This document shows positions 37,352 through 46,697 of a stretch of 64,000 bases of DNA, piece by piece. The stretch's first letter is position 1. Every line of letters begins with the position of its first letter. The stretch comes from Elusimicrobiales bacterium (GTDB taxonomy: Bacteria > Elusimicrobiota > Elusimicrobia > Elusimicrobiales > UBA9959), in NCBI GenBank assembly GCA_028688015.1, contig JAQTZB010000002.1, forward strand, positions 331,992-395,991, read 5' to 3'. The notes under the pieces were generated by a model that ran no database searches, had not been told where the DNA came from, and saw only the letters and a program-made list of their open reading frames with translations. The translations under genes and the position numbers were made by a program.

Positions 37352-38320
37352 TCATTTTCCTCCACCCGCCGGCAGCGAATACTTAATCAGGAATTTCCAG
37401 ATCTCGGCCGCCGCGTCGAATTCGCGCGAAGTCCTGCCGATAACGGCCCGCGAGCGGTACTGCAGGCCGCCGGGCCAGGTATGGCCGCCGCCGTCAATCT
37501 TTAAGAACTCCACGGCAGCGCCGCCCGCGCACGCGGGGTAGTTCTCGCGCGTAACGCTGGTGCCGTCCTTCGGGTCGGCGTCCAGTTCCACTACTCCTTT
37601 TTTTGCGGCGTCGCAGGAGTCAGCGGCCAGCCAGAAGTCCCGGGTCTTCTCGACCGGGAGCAGGCGGCCCATCTTTTTTTTGCCGAGCGGGCCGGTCACG
37701 TAGCCGCCCTCCCAGTGCACCAGCTTGTCGTCAGTGCCGTTGACCATCAGGACCGGCACCGGCCTGGCGGGCCGGCAGGCCGGCGCCAGCCGCTCCGGCA
37801 GCGCGCCCGCCACAGGCGCTATGGCCGCGAACTTGTCAGCGGCGAGGCAGGCCAGGGCATAGCTCATCATCGCCCCGTTGGAGATGCCGGCGGCGTAGAC
37901 GCGGGCCGGGTCGGCAGGATACTTTTTCGCTATCTCATCCGCGGCGGCCGCCAGGAAGGCCACGTCGTCGATATTCTCCCGCACGGCCTTGCGGCCCTCG
38001 TCGCCGCGGTAATCGTTCCAGTGGCCGTCCACCCCGTCGGGGTAGGCCAGCAGCGCCCCCTCTCCGTCCGCCAGCCGCTCGAAGCCGGAGCGGGTCAGGC
38101 GCGGCATGTTGCGGCCGGAGCCGCCGCCGCCGTGCAGCACGAACAGCAGCGGGTATTTCTTCGCCTTGTCCAGGTTCGCCGGCGCGTAGACGCGGTAGAC
38201 CCGGTCATAGCCGCCGTGGCGCAGTTTATAGGTTTTCAGCTCACCCGCCGAAGCGGGCGCGCAAAATATCGCCAGCAGCAGCGCCAGCTTCACGCCCGGC
38301 TTCCTATCCGGTTCGCTCAT
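37352..38320 (-). CDS. Secreted LpqC/PHB-depolymerase-like esterase
   Basis: About 322 residues from ATG 38320, with a signal peptide (KLALLLAIFCAPASAGE). Alpha/beta hydrolase of the polyhydroxybutyrate depolymerase/feruloyl esterase group: oxyanion region FVLHGGGGSGRNM, nucleophile Ser in AAGISNGAMMS, Asp in VNGTDDKLVHW, His in GGGHTWPGG. Substrate unknown (short-chain polyester or feruloyl ester). Its ATG overlaps the radical SAM stop (ATGA). Confidence 0.88.
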   Translation of the reverse strand: MSEPDRKPGVKLALLLAIFCAPASAGELKTYKLRHGGYDRVYRVYAPANLDKAKKYPLLFVLHGGGGSGRNMPRLTRSGFERLADGEGALLAYPDGVDGHWNDYRGDEGRKAVRENIDDVAFLAAAADEIAKKYPADPARVYAAGISNGAMMSYALACLAADKFAAIAPVAGALPERLAPACRPARPVPVLMVNGTDDKLVHWEGGYVTGPLGKKKMGRLLPVEKTRDFWLAADSCDAAKKGVVELDADPKDGTSVTRENYPACAGGAAVEFLKIDGGGHTWPGGLQYRSRAVIGRTSREFDAAAEIWKFLIKYSLPAGGGK

Positions 38321-39345
38321 TTTACCCCCCAGCCGGGACGCGCGCACGCCTTAACGAAAGGGTCGGTCGCGGCCAGGTCGCCGCAGACCGCCTCAGCCGA
38401 GGCCGGGCAGCAGCCACCGCAGACGGCCGCCTTTGCGCAGCCGCGGCAGAAGGCCGGCAGTTCTTCTTTAAAGCGTGAGACGTACGGGTGCTTCAGCAGC
38501 CCGCCCAGGTCCCGCTCCAGCAGGTTGCCCAGGGCCACCGGGCTGTGGTTGCAGGTCCGCAGGTTCCCGCAGAAATCAACGGTATAGTAGGAGCCCTTCC
38601 CGCCGCGCGGGCAGTAGCCGTAGGAAATATTCTTGAAGCGGCCCAGGTCCAGAACGCAGGGCGGCACCGGCACCGAGACCGAGACCGGGAGGCGGTGCTT
38701 CGCGGCCAGCGCGTCCAGTTCACCCAGCGCCCGCTCCAGTTGCGCCGGCGAGGGCAGCAGGTCCAGGTGCTCCCGGCTGGCCGGATTGACGCGGTTGAAC
38801 ATGAAGCCGCGCGCGCCGAGGAAGACGGCGAATTCAAACACTTCTCCGCAGCGGTCTATGTTCTCCTTCGTGGCCACGAAGACCGCCACGGAGCTCCCGC
38901 CTTTTACTTTTACGTTGGCGAAGGCCGCGGTGACCGCTTCGAAATCGTCCGCACCGGCGGCCACGGCGTGCCGCTCCCTGTCGGCGGCGGGAAGCGGGAT
39001 CTCTATCACGGAGACCCCCGCCTTGACGAGGCGCCCGGCCTTCGCCTCGTCGAGCAGCGAGCCGTTGGTCAGCAGGTTCACGCCTATGGAGCGCGCGCGG
39101 ATGAATTCGATAAGTTCGAAGGCCTGCGGGTGCAGCAGCGGCTCTCCGCCCGATAAGGCTATCCGCCGCGGCCGGGCCTGCCGCTCCAGTTTAAGGACTA
39201 TCCTCTTCCAGTCTTCCAGCCCGAGCGAGGGCGGCGGGAAATCCCGGTGGCGCCAGGCGTTGTAACACCAGGCGCAGCGGTGGTTGCAGTCCGGAGTGAG
39301 TTCCAGCACGAAGCTGGAGAGATCGGCGCGGCGGCTGAAGAACAT
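38317..39345 (-). CDS. Radical SAM/SPASM domain protein
   Basis: 342 residues. Radical SAM motif CNHRCAWC after LELTPD, then RIALSGGEPLLHP and VNLLTNGS; a SPASM domain with several auxiliary Cys (YCPRGGKGSYYTVDFCGNLR, FCRGCAKAAVCGGCCPAS). SPASM enzymes typically modify ribosomal peptides or protein side chains or act in cofactor maturation. The start is just after the stop of the small membrane protein gene upstream, and the stop overlaps the esterase gene. Confidence 0.9.
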   Translation of the reverse strand: MFFSRRADLSSFVLELTPDCNHRCAWCYNAWRHRDFPPPSLGLEDWKRIVLKLERQARPRRIALSGGEPLLHPQAFELIEFIRARSIGVNLLTNGSLLDEAKAGRLVKAGVSVIEIPLPAADRERHAVAAGADDFEAVTAAFANVKVKGGSSVAVFVATKENIDRCGEVFEFAVFLGARGFMFNRVNPASREHLDLLPSPAQLERALGELDALAAKHRLPVSVSVPVPPCVLDLGRFKNISYGYCPRGGKGSYYTVDFCGNLRTCNHSPVALGNLLERDLGGLLKHPYVSRFKEELPAFCRGCAKAAVCGGCCPASAEAVCGDLAATDPFVKACARPGWGVK

Positions 39346-39346
39346 G

Positions 39347-39934
39347 CTATTTCCCGGGCGCCTTCAGCGCGTTGTCCACGTTGGAGGGCGCCTCTTCGAA
39401 AATGCCGCCGGAGAGCTTGTGGAAAGTCTCGGTGGACACCCGGCCGGAATACTTCCCCGCCAGCCCGCCCCAGCGCTCCCGGTCCTCGTCGGTCTGCGGC
39501 TGGACTATTTGCGACTGTCCGCCCAAACCCGAAGGCATATAGCATAGGAAGCCGGGCTCCGGGGGCGGATCATCGTTGAGAGCTGTCGTAACGGCCACAA
39601 AAAAGATCGCCAGCCCGGGCGGGCCGAAGAGCAGCGAAAGACCCGTCCAGAGCGACCGCCTGCTCTGCGTTTTAAGGAAGCGGCGGAAAAAGACTACGGA
39701 AACAAGGGCGCAAAGCAAATAAGCGCAGACTATCGCCACCAGCGCGTTGCCTTCTACCAGGAACGCCTCGGAGGCCAGGGCGTACAGAAACACCAGCCAC
39801 GGAGGCCCGGCCACGAGCGCGAGCCCGGTCCAGAGCTGCCCCCTGGAGCGCGTCTTTACGAACCTGCGGATATAGACCGCGCCGAAGCCCGCGCAAGCCG
39901 CGTACGAGACCAGTATAAGTGTCGCTTCCAGCAT
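39347..39934 (-). CDS. Membrane protein with internal duplication
   Basis: 195 residues with four membrane helices in two repeats: RRFVKTRSRGQLWTGLALVA and RRFLKTQSRRSLWTGLSLLF, each followed by a GPP turn and a helix. A 75-residue hydrophilic tail (from ALNDDPPPEPGF) follows. No family recognised. Its ATG overlaps the uvsE stop by one base, and the radical SAM gene starts right after it, so the tail could be a modification target; that is only inference. Confidence 0.7.
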   Translation of the reverse strand: MLEATLILVSYAACAGFGAVYIRRFVKTRSRGQLWTGLALVAGPPWLVFLYALASEAFLVEGNALVAIVCAYLLCALVSVVFFRRFLKTQSRRSLWTGLSLLFGPPGLAIFFVAVTTALNDDPPPEPGFLCYMPSGLGGQSQIVQPQTDEDRERWGGLAGKYSGRVSTETFHKLSGGIFEEAPSNVDNALKAPGK

Positions 39935-40845
39935 TATTTTCTCCCCGCCCGGCGCGCCAAGAGCTGGCGGCGCAGGCGCTTTATGGCCAGCTCCTTGGCC
40001 TTGGCTTCTACCTCTATGGTTATAGCCAGGCCGCGCCAGCAGGACGGGAAATCCTTAAGGTCTATATAGTCGTGGTGCGGCCGCGGATCTGGTCCCCGCC
40101 AGCCGAACTTGGGGCTGGAGAGGTGGAACAGCGGCTCGCGGTCCCAGGTCTTAAGCGCCAGGGCGGTGGTCTCCTCCGCGCTGCGCCCGTCCGGCAGGCA
40201 GCGGTGGTGGTGGACATCGTATACAAAAGGAAGTTTCTGCCCGGCGCAGAAGGGCAGCAGGTCGGACGGCGTATAGGACCGGTCGTCGTTCTCGAACGCC
40301 AGGCGGGAGCGCACGGCGCCGCTGAGTTTTTTTAGCGCCGCCGCCGCCCGCCCGAGGGCGGCCGGCTTGTCCCCGTAGGCGCCGCCGGCGTGGATGTTTA
40401 TCACGTCGGCCCCTATCCAGCCGGCTACCTGGGCCTGGTATTCCAGCTCCTTTACGGAAGCCGCCGTAACGGCGGGATTCGGAGAGCTGAGCAGGATGAA
40501 CTGGTCGGGGTGGAAAGTGAGGCGCAGGCCCAGCCGCCGGGCCTGCGCGCCGCAGTCTTTAAAAGCTTTTACGATGGCCTCGCCGCCGGGCAGGTCTTTC
40601 AGATCGTAGCCCAGTTCCGGGTGCGTCGCCAGCGGCAGCACCTGGCTGTTGACCCGGAAGCAGCCGATGCCGTGCGCCGCGCAATACTCCAGCGAAGCCC
40701 GCAGCGCAGCGGCGTTGGCGGCGCAGAGGGCGGCCAGCTTGCGCGCGCGCTCGGCCGGCGTGAGCTTGCCGGCGTGCAGCGCGGTGGCGGTCAGGAACTT
40801 TATAGGTTCCTTTTCAAATTTGCAGCAGAGGCCCAGCCGTATCAT
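39934..40845 (-). CDS. uvsE: UV-damage endonuclease
   Basis: 303 residues from ATG 40845 (MIRLGLCCKF). UVDE TIM-barrel motifs: SLEYCAAHGIGCFRVNSQVL, LTFHPDQFILL, INIHAGGAYGDK, FENDD and YDVHHHRCLP, supplying the His/Glu/Asp metal ligands. It nicks 5' to UV photoproducts and abasic sites. The start chosen follows the stop of the upstream gene by a few nt; a longer frame upstream overlaps that gene. Confidence 0.93.
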   Translation of the reverse strand: MIRLGLCCKFEKEPIKFLTATALHAGKLTPAERARKLAALCAANAAALRASLEYCAAHGIGCFRVNSQVLPLATHPELGYDLKDLPGGEAIVKAFKDCGAQARRLGLRLTFHPDQFILLSSPNPAVTAASVKELEYQAQVAGWIGADVINIHAGGAYGDKPAALGRAAAALKKLSGAVRSRLAFENDDRSYTPSDLLPFCAGQKLPFVYDVHHHRCLPDGRSAEETTALALKTWDREPLFHLSSPKFGWRGPDPRPHHDYIDLKDFPSCWRGLAITIEVEAKAKELAIKRLRRQLLARRAGRK

Positions 40846-40849
40846 GCTT

Positions 40850-41536
40850 TCAGGGACGCACCCGGGGCAGCTTAAGCCGGGCGTAAGGCAAAGGGCGGCG
40901 GCGGGCCAGGGGCACCCTCGAGCCGCCAAGCAGCTCCCCCGCCAGCAGCAGGGAATCGGCCTTCCTCAGGTTTTTTTCCCCGGCGTGGCCTATTATCCGG
41001 TGATGCCGCTGGGCGTCCAGCCGGCGGCTGACGAAGAAGACATTCTTCTCGGACCAGAGCCAGTCCGGCTTCAGGCTGGCGGCGTCCAGCGGCTCCGAGT
41101 ACTCCCGCAGCGTCTTCTCCCCCCGGTGATTGTAATAGAACTCGAAGTAGCTGCGCGCCAGTTCACCGAAAGACTCATGGACCGGCTCGCGGTAACGCAG
41201 GCCGCAAAAATGAGACTGCGCCACGGCGCCCCAGCGCCCGTTCTCGACGAAAGGCGCTATCACGTGGTCGTCGTCGCGCGGGTTGGCCCGCAGGTCCAGC
41301 AGCAGCGGGCGCCGGCCGTGCAGCAGGAAGGCGGCGGCGGCCAGCATCGCGCCCTCAATGCAGTGGGCCTTGCGCTGCTTCAGCACTTCCAGGGGCGACA
41401 GACAGGTGTCTGGTTTGGCGTCGTTGTAGGCGAGGGAGTAGTCGAGGAAGTCCTGCACTTTGCGCGGCGAATCCAGCCGCCGCAGGACGGCCAGTCGGCC
41501 CGGGGAGAACCGCGCGAAGGCCGGCGGCTGTTTCAC
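40850..41536 (-). CDS. Cytoplasmic transglutaminase-like protein
   Basis: 228 residues, no signal peptide. Transglutaminase-like core: Cys in KAHCIEGAMLAAAAFLL, His in RDDDHVIAPF and the following GRWGAVAQSHF, which matches uncharacterised proteins of the transglutaminase superfamily. A His/Arg-rich C-terminus. Start overlaps the response regulator stop (ATGA). Substrate unknown; the operon context (two-component pair, UvsE, radical SAM) gives no direct clue. Confidence 0.75.
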   Translation of the reverse strand: MKQPPAFARFSPGRLAVLRRLDSPRKVQDFLDYSLAYNDAKPDTCLSPLEVLKQRKAHCIEGAMLAAAAFLLHGRRPLLLDLRANPRDDDHVIAPFVENGRWGAVAQSHFCGLRYREPVHESFGELARSYFEFYYNHRGEKTLREYSEPLDAASLKPDWLWSEKNVFFVSRRLDAQRHHRIIGHAGEKNLRKADSLLLAGELLGGSRVPLARRRPLPYARLKLPRVRP

Positions 41537-41958
41537 TTTTTATCTTTCTTGACGCGCCAGGGCTTTTCGTCGGCGCCTGGATGCTTCTTGTCCTTCTCCA
41601 GGTCGGCCAGAGCGTTGAAAACCACTTTCCGCAGCCGGTCCACGTCAAAAGGCTTGGTAATGTAGCCCTTCGCGCCGCCTTTCAGCGTGCGCTCGGCCAT
41701 CTCCAGGTCCTCGTCGCCGGTCAGCATCCAGACCACGGGCGGCAGGCCCATCTCCTGGATGAGCTCCAGGACCCGCAGGCCGGTCATGCCGGGCATGGCG
41801 ATGTCAAGGAAGACCAGCGCGGGCTTGTCCTTCTTTATGACTTCCAGCGCCAGTTCGCCGCTGGAGGCGGTCAGCACCTCGCAATGCCCCGCGAAAGCCT
41901 GCGAGAGCAGGAGCAGCACACTCTCTTCGTCGTCGACTATAAGTATTTTGTTTATCAT
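41533..41958 (-). CDS. Single-domain response regulator
   Basis: 141 residues from ATG 41958 (a GTG at 41982 overlapping the kinase stop is the alternative). Receiver domain with ILIVDDEES, phospho-acceptor D52 in LVFLDIAMPGM, Thr in MLTGDED and Lys in YITKPFDVDRL, then a Lys-rich tail without output domain. Partner of the histidine kinase directly upstream. Confidence 0.92.
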   Translation of the reverse strand: MINKILIVDDEESVLLLLSQAFAGHCEVLTASSGELALEVIKKDKPALVFLDIAMPGMTGLRVLELIQEMGLPPVVWMLTGDEDLEMAERTLKGGAKGYITKPFDVDRLRKVVFNALADLEKDKKHPGADEKPWRVKKDKK

Positions 41959-41978
41959 AGGACAGGTCCCGCAGCCTC

Positions 41979-43082
41979 TCACTTATTGTATAACAACGGG
42001 CACTGCCGGGAAAAGTCCCCGGGCCCTTCCTGGAAAAGCGGCAGCTCGAAGAAAAATCTGGAGCCCTGCCCCTTCTCGCTGGAGATCTCGAGCCGGCTGC
42101 CGTGCAGAGCCAGCAGCTCATTGGAGATCTTCAGGCCCAGCCCAAAACCATCGGCCTGCTCCCGCCCTTCCTCTGTGCGGTAAAAGCCGGAGGTGATCTT
42201 ATTAAGGTCGGCCAGGGAAATGCCTATGCCGGTGTCCTCCACGGAGAAGACCGCGCTGGCGGGCGGGGTGCCGCCCGGCTCGATGCGCACGGTTATCGTT
42301 CCGCCGGACCGGGTGTATTTGGCGGCGTTGCCCAGCAGGTTGCTTATAACCAGGGCCAGCGCCTCCCTGTCAGCGTTGACGACCAGCGGCCTTTCGGGAA
42401 GGTCCAGGAGCAGGATCACGCCCTTCTGCTTCAGGACTTCAGAAAGCGACTCCGCCGCCCCGCTCAGTATTTCACGCAGCGCCACCGGCTTCTTGTCTAT
42501 CCTGAAGCGGCCTTCTTCCATGCGCGCCTCATTCAGGATGTTCTTCACATACATCGAAAGCTTGTGCTGCGAGGCCTCCATGGCCGTATACAGCTGCGCC
42601 CGCGTGCTCTCCTGCGCGGCGGCGTCCGTCTCCCTCAACAGGAAAAGGCCGGTGGAAAGACCGGTCAAGGCGTTATTAAACTCGTGGCTTACGGTGTGCA
42701 TCATCGCCGATTTCAGCTTGGAGACGGCCCGCTCCCTGCCGAGGAGTTTCCTTATTTCCGCCAGCAGCAGGACCACGGTCATAAAAAAAGCCAGGCGGAC
42801 GGCGGCGTTCCACGCGATTATGTGGAGCTGGGCCAAAAACCCCGGGACAAAAAGGTGCTCGTCGGTAAGCCACGTGAGGACCGCGGCCAGGGAAAAAACC
42901 CCGCCCCAGCCGCGGCCGCCGTGCCAGGTAACTATCAGTATAGGGACGAAGTAGAAGACGTCGATGGTGATCTCGTTGCGCAGCAGGTAATCCGCGCCCG
43001 AAATTAGGGCGAAACAGATTGCGGCGCAAACTATGGCGCGGCTGCGCGTGCCGAAAAGAAAACTCTCGATCCTTTCAGGCAT
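41979..43082 (-). CDS. Membrane sensor histidine kinase
   Basis: 367 residues. Three to four N-terminal membrane helices (about 15-35, 42-55, 60-75, 92-112) with no large periplasmic loop, then HisKA with H133 in TVSHEFNNALT, and HATPase_c with NLLGNAAKYT, DTGIGISL and GFGLGLKIS. The sensor is membrane-embedded, so the signal may be within or near the membrane. Head of the eight-gene operon running to 37012, with each gene overlapping or nearly touching the next. Confidence 0.93.
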   Translation of the reverse strand: MPERIESFLFGTRSRAIVCAAICFALISGADYLLRNEITIDVFYFVPILIVTWHGGRGWGGVFSLAAVLTWLTDEHLFVPGFLAQLHIIAWNAAVRLAFFMTVVLLLAEIRKLLGRERAVSKLKSAMMHTVSHEFNNALTGLSTGLFLLRETDAAAQESTRAQLYTAMEASQHKLSMYVKNILNEARMEEGRFRIDKKPVALREILSGAAESLSEVLKQKGVILLLDLPERPLVVNADREALALVISNLLGNAAKYTRSGGTITVRIEPGGTPPASAVFSVEDTGIGISLADLNKITSGFYRTEEGREQADGFGLGLKISNELLALHGSRLEISSEKGQGSRFFFELPLFQEGPGDFSRQCPLLYNK

Positions 43083-43138
43083 ATCCCCCTTGTTCGCGCT
43101 TAAACCGCCTATAATGACACCCTTCGGCCGCGACTTTT

Positions 43139-44395
43139 TTAAAGCAGCGGGTTGGAGACCACCCCGTCGGCCAGCTTGGGCTCGAACCAGGTGGACTTGG
43201 GCGGCATGACCTGGTTGTCGTCGGCCACCGAGATCAGCTCGTCGAGCGAGGTGGCGTGAAGCGCGAAGGCCGCGGCCATCTCCCCTGAGTTCACGCGCTT
43301 CTCGAGCTCACCGAGCCCGCGGATGCCGCCTACGAAATCAACCCTGTCGGACTTGCGCAGATCCTTGATGCCGAGGATACGGTCAAGGACCAGGTCGGAC
43401 AGCACGCTGACGTCCAGCGCCTTCACCGGGTCCTCTTCCCTGGACGGCGTTTTTACGGTCGGCCTCATCAAATACCATTTGCCGCCCAGATACAGGCCGA
43501 ACTCGCGGCGGGCCGCAGGCTTGGCCTGGCCGCTCACTTCCTTTACCTCGAAACTCTCCTTCACCTTGGAGAGGAACTGCTCCGGAGTGAGGCCGTTCAG
43601 GTCCTTCACCACGCGGTTGTAGTCCCAGATCTTCATCTCGTTGACCGGGAAGGCGGCGGCCAGGTAGACGTTATAAGGTTCGGTACCGGTGTGTTTTTCG
43701 CCGCGGGTCTCCACCATGAACTTCTTAACGCGGCTGGCGGCCGCGGAGCGGTGATGCCCGTCGGCTATATAGACGGTCTTCTGCTTCTCTGACGCTTCGG
43801 AGATGGCCTTGATATCGGCCGCGTCGTCTATCAGCCAGAGCGTGTGGATCACGCCGCCGCTGCCGGTGGCGGAGAACAGCGGTTCCTTCTGCACGTTCTT
43901 CTTGATGACGGCGTCTATCTCGGGCACCTGCTTGTAGGCGATGATGCCGGGGCCGGTCTGCGCTTTAACATACTTGATCTGGTTCACGCGGTCGTCCTCT
44001 TTGACGGGGCGGGTGAACTCGTGCTTGCGGATGCGGTTGGCGTCGTAGTCGTCCACGCAGGCGCCCACCATGAGGCCTGTCTGGATATGCGCGCCCATCT
44101 GCAGGCGGTAGGCGTAGAAGCAGGGCTTACCCTCGCGGATAAGCAGACCGCCCTTCAGCATTTTCTCGAAGTTCTCCGCGGCTTTCAGGTAAACCTTTTC
44201 ATCGTGCACGTCGGTGCCGGGCGGCAGGTCTATCTCGGCCTTGGACACGTGCAGGAAGCTGTTGGGCTTGCCCTTGGCCATCTCGCGGGCCTCTTCAGAG
44301 TCCATCACGTCGTAGGGCGGGGCTATGATTTCCTGCGCCTTGCCGGGCGCGGGGCGTATGCCGAAAATAGGGGAGAAGAGAGGGAGTTTTGCCAT
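43139..44395 (-). CDS. DUF1015 family protein
   Basis: 418 residues, full length for DUF1015: N-terminal APPYDVMDSEEAREMAKGKP, FYAYRLQMGAH, IADGHHRSAAA and YNVYLAAAFP. Often found beside serA and serC, as here, and suspected to link serine metabolism, but its reaction is unknown. GATGGxHR-like IADGHHRS is the most conserved point. Third gene of the serC-serA-DUF1015 operon. Confidence 0.92.
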   Translation of the reverse strand: MAKLPLFSPIFGIRPAPGKAQEIIAPPYDVMDSEEAREMAKGKPNSFLHVSKAEIDLPPGTDVHDEKVYLKAAENFEKMLKGGLLIREGKPCFYAYRLQMGAHIQTGLMVGACVDDYDANRIRKHEFTRPVKEDDRVNQIKYVKAQTGPGIIAYKQVPEIDAVIKKNVQKEPLFSATGSGGVIHTLWLIDDAADIKAISEASEKQKTVYIADGHHRSAAASRVKKFMVETRGEKHTGTEPYNVYLAAAFPVNEMKIWDYNRVVKDLNGLTPEQFLSKVKESFEVKEVSGQAKPAARREFGLYLGGKWYLMRPTVKTPSREEDPVKALDVSVLSDLVLDRILGIKDLRKSDRVDFVGGIRGLGELEKRVNSGEMAAAFALHATSLDELISVADDNQVMPPKSTWFEPKLADGVVSNPLL

Positions 44396-44462
44396 GTCAG
44401 CGTTCCTTGTTTGAAAATGAGCCCGGGCCCCCTCGCAGGGACCCGGGCGCGGGGCGGCAAGT

Positions 44463-45413
44463 TTATATCTTGTCGCCGTTTACCGCGTGGGTGCGCTTGC
44501 CGCAGAGCAGGAAGTCGGCTATCTGCTCGGCCGCCTGGCGCGCCACCGTAACCTGCGCGTCCTTGGTGGAGGCGGCGATATGCGGGGTGCAGATCACCTT
44601 GTCCATACCGAAGAACATGTGCGCGGTGGCGGGCTCTTCGGCGTAGACGTCCACGGCGAAGCCGGCTATATGGCCGCTCTCGACGGCGGCCTTGATGTCG
44701 GCCTCCACCATGATGCCGCCGCGGGCGCAGTTGATCAGGCGCACGCCTTTCTTCATCTTGGCGATAGTGTCCTTGTTGATCATGCCCTTGGTGTTGGGGT
44801 TAATGGTCACGTGGTAGGTTATGAAGTCGGCCTTGGCGTACAGCTCGTCCAGCGTCACCATCTTCACGCCCAGCTCGCGGGCGCGCTCGGTGGTCATTAC
44901 CGGGTCGAACACCAGGACGTTCATCTTCAGGCCGCGGGCGCGGTCGGCCACCACGGCGCCGATGTTGCCGCAGCCTACGACGCCGAGGGTCTTGCCGGTG
45001 ATCTCGACGCCCTCGAACTTGCTCTTCTCCCACTTGCCGGCGTGCGTGGACGCGTTGGCCTGCGGGATCATGCGCGCCATGGCGAACATCATGGCGATGG
45101 CGTGCTCGCCTGTGCTCACGGTATTGCCGAACGGCGTGTTCATCACCAGCACCTTCTTCTCGCTGGCGGCGGCCACGTCGATATTGTCCACGCCGGCGCC
45201 GGCGCGGGCCACGGCCTTGAGCTTGGTGGCGGCCTCTATGATCTCGCGGGTGAGCTTGCTGGCGGAGCGCACTATGATGGCGTCGTACTCGTGCGCGCAG
45301 GCCTTCAGCTCTTCCGGCTTCATGCCGGTCTTCACTACGGCTTCCAGGCCCCTGTCCTTCAGGGTCTTCTCGCAGAGGGCGTCGGCCTTGTCGGCTATAA
45401 GAACTTTGCTCAT
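44463..45413 (-). CDS. serA: D-3-phosphoglycerate dehydrogenase, short form
   Basis: 316 residues: the two-domain D-2-hydroxyacid dehydrogenase core without ACT or ASB regulatory domains. NAD site [18 protein letters not shown], catalytic Arg in NCARGGIM, Glu in VYAEEPA, His in CTPHIAAST. First step of the phosphorylated serine pathway. Its ATG overlaps the serC stop (ATGA). A GC hairpin (about 44415-44455) lies between serA and the DUF1015 gene and could attenuate. Confidence 0.95.
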   Translation of the reverse strand: MSKVLIADKADALCEKTLKDRGLEAVVKTGMKPEELKACAHEYDAIIVRSASKLTREIIEAATKLKAVARAGAGVDNIDVAAASEKKVLVMNTPFGNTVSTGEHAIAMMFAMARMIPQANASTHAGKWEKSKFEGVEITGKTLGVVGCGNIGAVVADRARGLKMNVLVFDPVMTTERARELGVKMVTLDELYAKADFITYHVTINPNTKGMINKDTIAKMKKGVRLINCARGGIMVEADIKAAVESGHIAGFAVDVYAEEPATAHMFFGMDKVICTPHIAASTKDAQVTVARQAAEQIADFLLCGKRTHAVNGDKI

Positions 45414-46588
45414 TTCACTGCCTCCTTGGAATATTCTTTAGCGGTCTGCTCGTAAGCCCAGTCGAGCCACGGGATCAGCGCCTCTATGTCGGAAGTCTCC
45501 ACGGTGGCGCCGCACCACACGCGGATGCCCGCCGGGGCCTTGCCGTAGGAATTTATGTCCTTCGCCACGCCTTCCTTGTCCAGCATGGAGGTGAGCTTCT
45601 TGGCCGCCTTCACTTTGTCTTCGTCGGACAGTTTCTGGAACCAGTCGGCCTTGATCTTGAAGCAGACCGAGGTGTTGGAACGGGTTTCCTTCGTCTCGGC
45701 GAGGAAGGAGATCCAGGAGGACTTCTCGACCCAGCGCTCGAAGGCGGCCAGGTTGGCAGTGGAGCGCTTCACCAGGCCGGCCAGGCCGCCCACGGTGTCG
45801 GCCCACTTCAGGGCGTCTATGGCGTCCTCGACGCAGAGCATGGACGGGGTGTTGATGGTGCTGTATTCCAGCTCGCCGGGCAGCAGCTTCTTCTCGTCGA
45901 CGAGGCGGAAGATCTTGGGCACGGGCCAGGTGATCTTGGCGTTCTGTTCTTCCATGCGCTTGACGGCCTTGGGAGAGAGGATAATGACGCCGTGCGCGGC
46001 CTCGCCGCCCAGCACCTTCTGCCAGGAGAAGGTGACCACGTCGAGCCTGGTGAAGTCTATGTCCATCGCGAACACGCCGCTGGTGGCGTCGCAGATCATG
46101 AGGCCTTCGTGGTTCTTGGGGATCCAGTTGAGGTCCGGGACCTTCACGCCGGAGGTGGTGCCGTTCCAGGTGAAGATGATGTCGTTCTGCGGGTTGGCCT
46201 TGGAGAGGTCCGGCAACTTGCCGAAGTCGGCCTTGTACTCGTTTACGTTCTTGAGCTTGAGGTACTTCACGGCGTCGGTGATCCAGCCCTTGCTGAAGGC
46301 TTCCCAGCCGAAGATGTCCACGGACCGGGGCCCGAGCAGGGTCCACATCGCCAGCTCGACGGCGCCGGTGTCGGAGCCGGCCACGACGCCTATGCGGTAG
46401 TCGGCGGGCAGTTTCAGCACGGCCTTCATGCGGTCGGAGACTTCCTGCAGGCGGGCCTTGCCCTCCTTGGAGCGGTGTGAGCGGCCCACCAAAGCGTTCT
46501 TCAAGGCGTCCACGGTCCAGCCGGGGCGCTTGGCACAGGGGCCGGAAGAGAAGTTGGGACACTTGGGTTTAAGCGTGGGTTTTTCCAT
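45410..46588 (-). CDS. serC: Phosphoserine aminotransferase
   Basis: 392 residues from ATG 46588 ([20 protein letters not shown]). Class V aminotransferase with PLP Lys in [15 protein letters not shown] and the N-terminal FSSGPC motif. It resembles the longer SerC type found in alphaproteobacteria and methanogens, not the E. coli type. Converts 3-phosphohydroxypyruvate and glutamate to phosphoserine. First gene of the serCA operon, with a promoter at 46630-46659. Confidence 0.94.
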   Translation of the reverse strand: MEKPTLKPKCPNFSSGPCAKRPGWTVDALKNALVGRSHRSKEGKARLQEVSDRMKAVLKLPADYRIGVVAGSDTGAVELAMWTLLGPRSVDIFGWEAFSKGWITDAVKYLKLKNVNEYKADFGKLPDLSKANPQNDIIFTWNGTTSGVKVPDLNWIPKNHEGLMICDATSGVFAMDIDFTRLDVVTFSWQKVLGGEAAHGVIILSPKAVKRMEEQNAKITWPVPKIFRLVDEKKLLPGELEYSTINTPSMLCVEDAIDALKWADTVGGLAGLVKRSTANLAAFERWVEKSSWISFLAETKETRSNTSVCFKIKADWFQKLSDEDKVKAAKKLTSMLDKEGVAKDINSYGKAPAGIRVWCGATVETSDIEALIPWLDWAYEQTAKEYSKEAVK

Positions 46589-46629
46589 TTTACGGGGTCT
46601 CCTGTTTGAATTTCCGCTAACGATATTCA

Positions 46630-46659
46630 TATATAAACATAATAAAAACCCTTTGACAA
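46630..46659 (-). promoter_or_regulatory. serC promoter (overlapping a divergent -35)
   Basis: Minus strand TTGTCA (46654-46659), 18-bp spacer, TATATA (46630-46635). The -35 overlaps a plus-strand TTGACA (46653-46658) facing the divergent gene at 46698, so the two may compete. Confidence 0.55.
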
Positions 46660-46697
46660 CCCCGCCCCGGGCCCGCCGTAATTAGTAAAATATCCCC

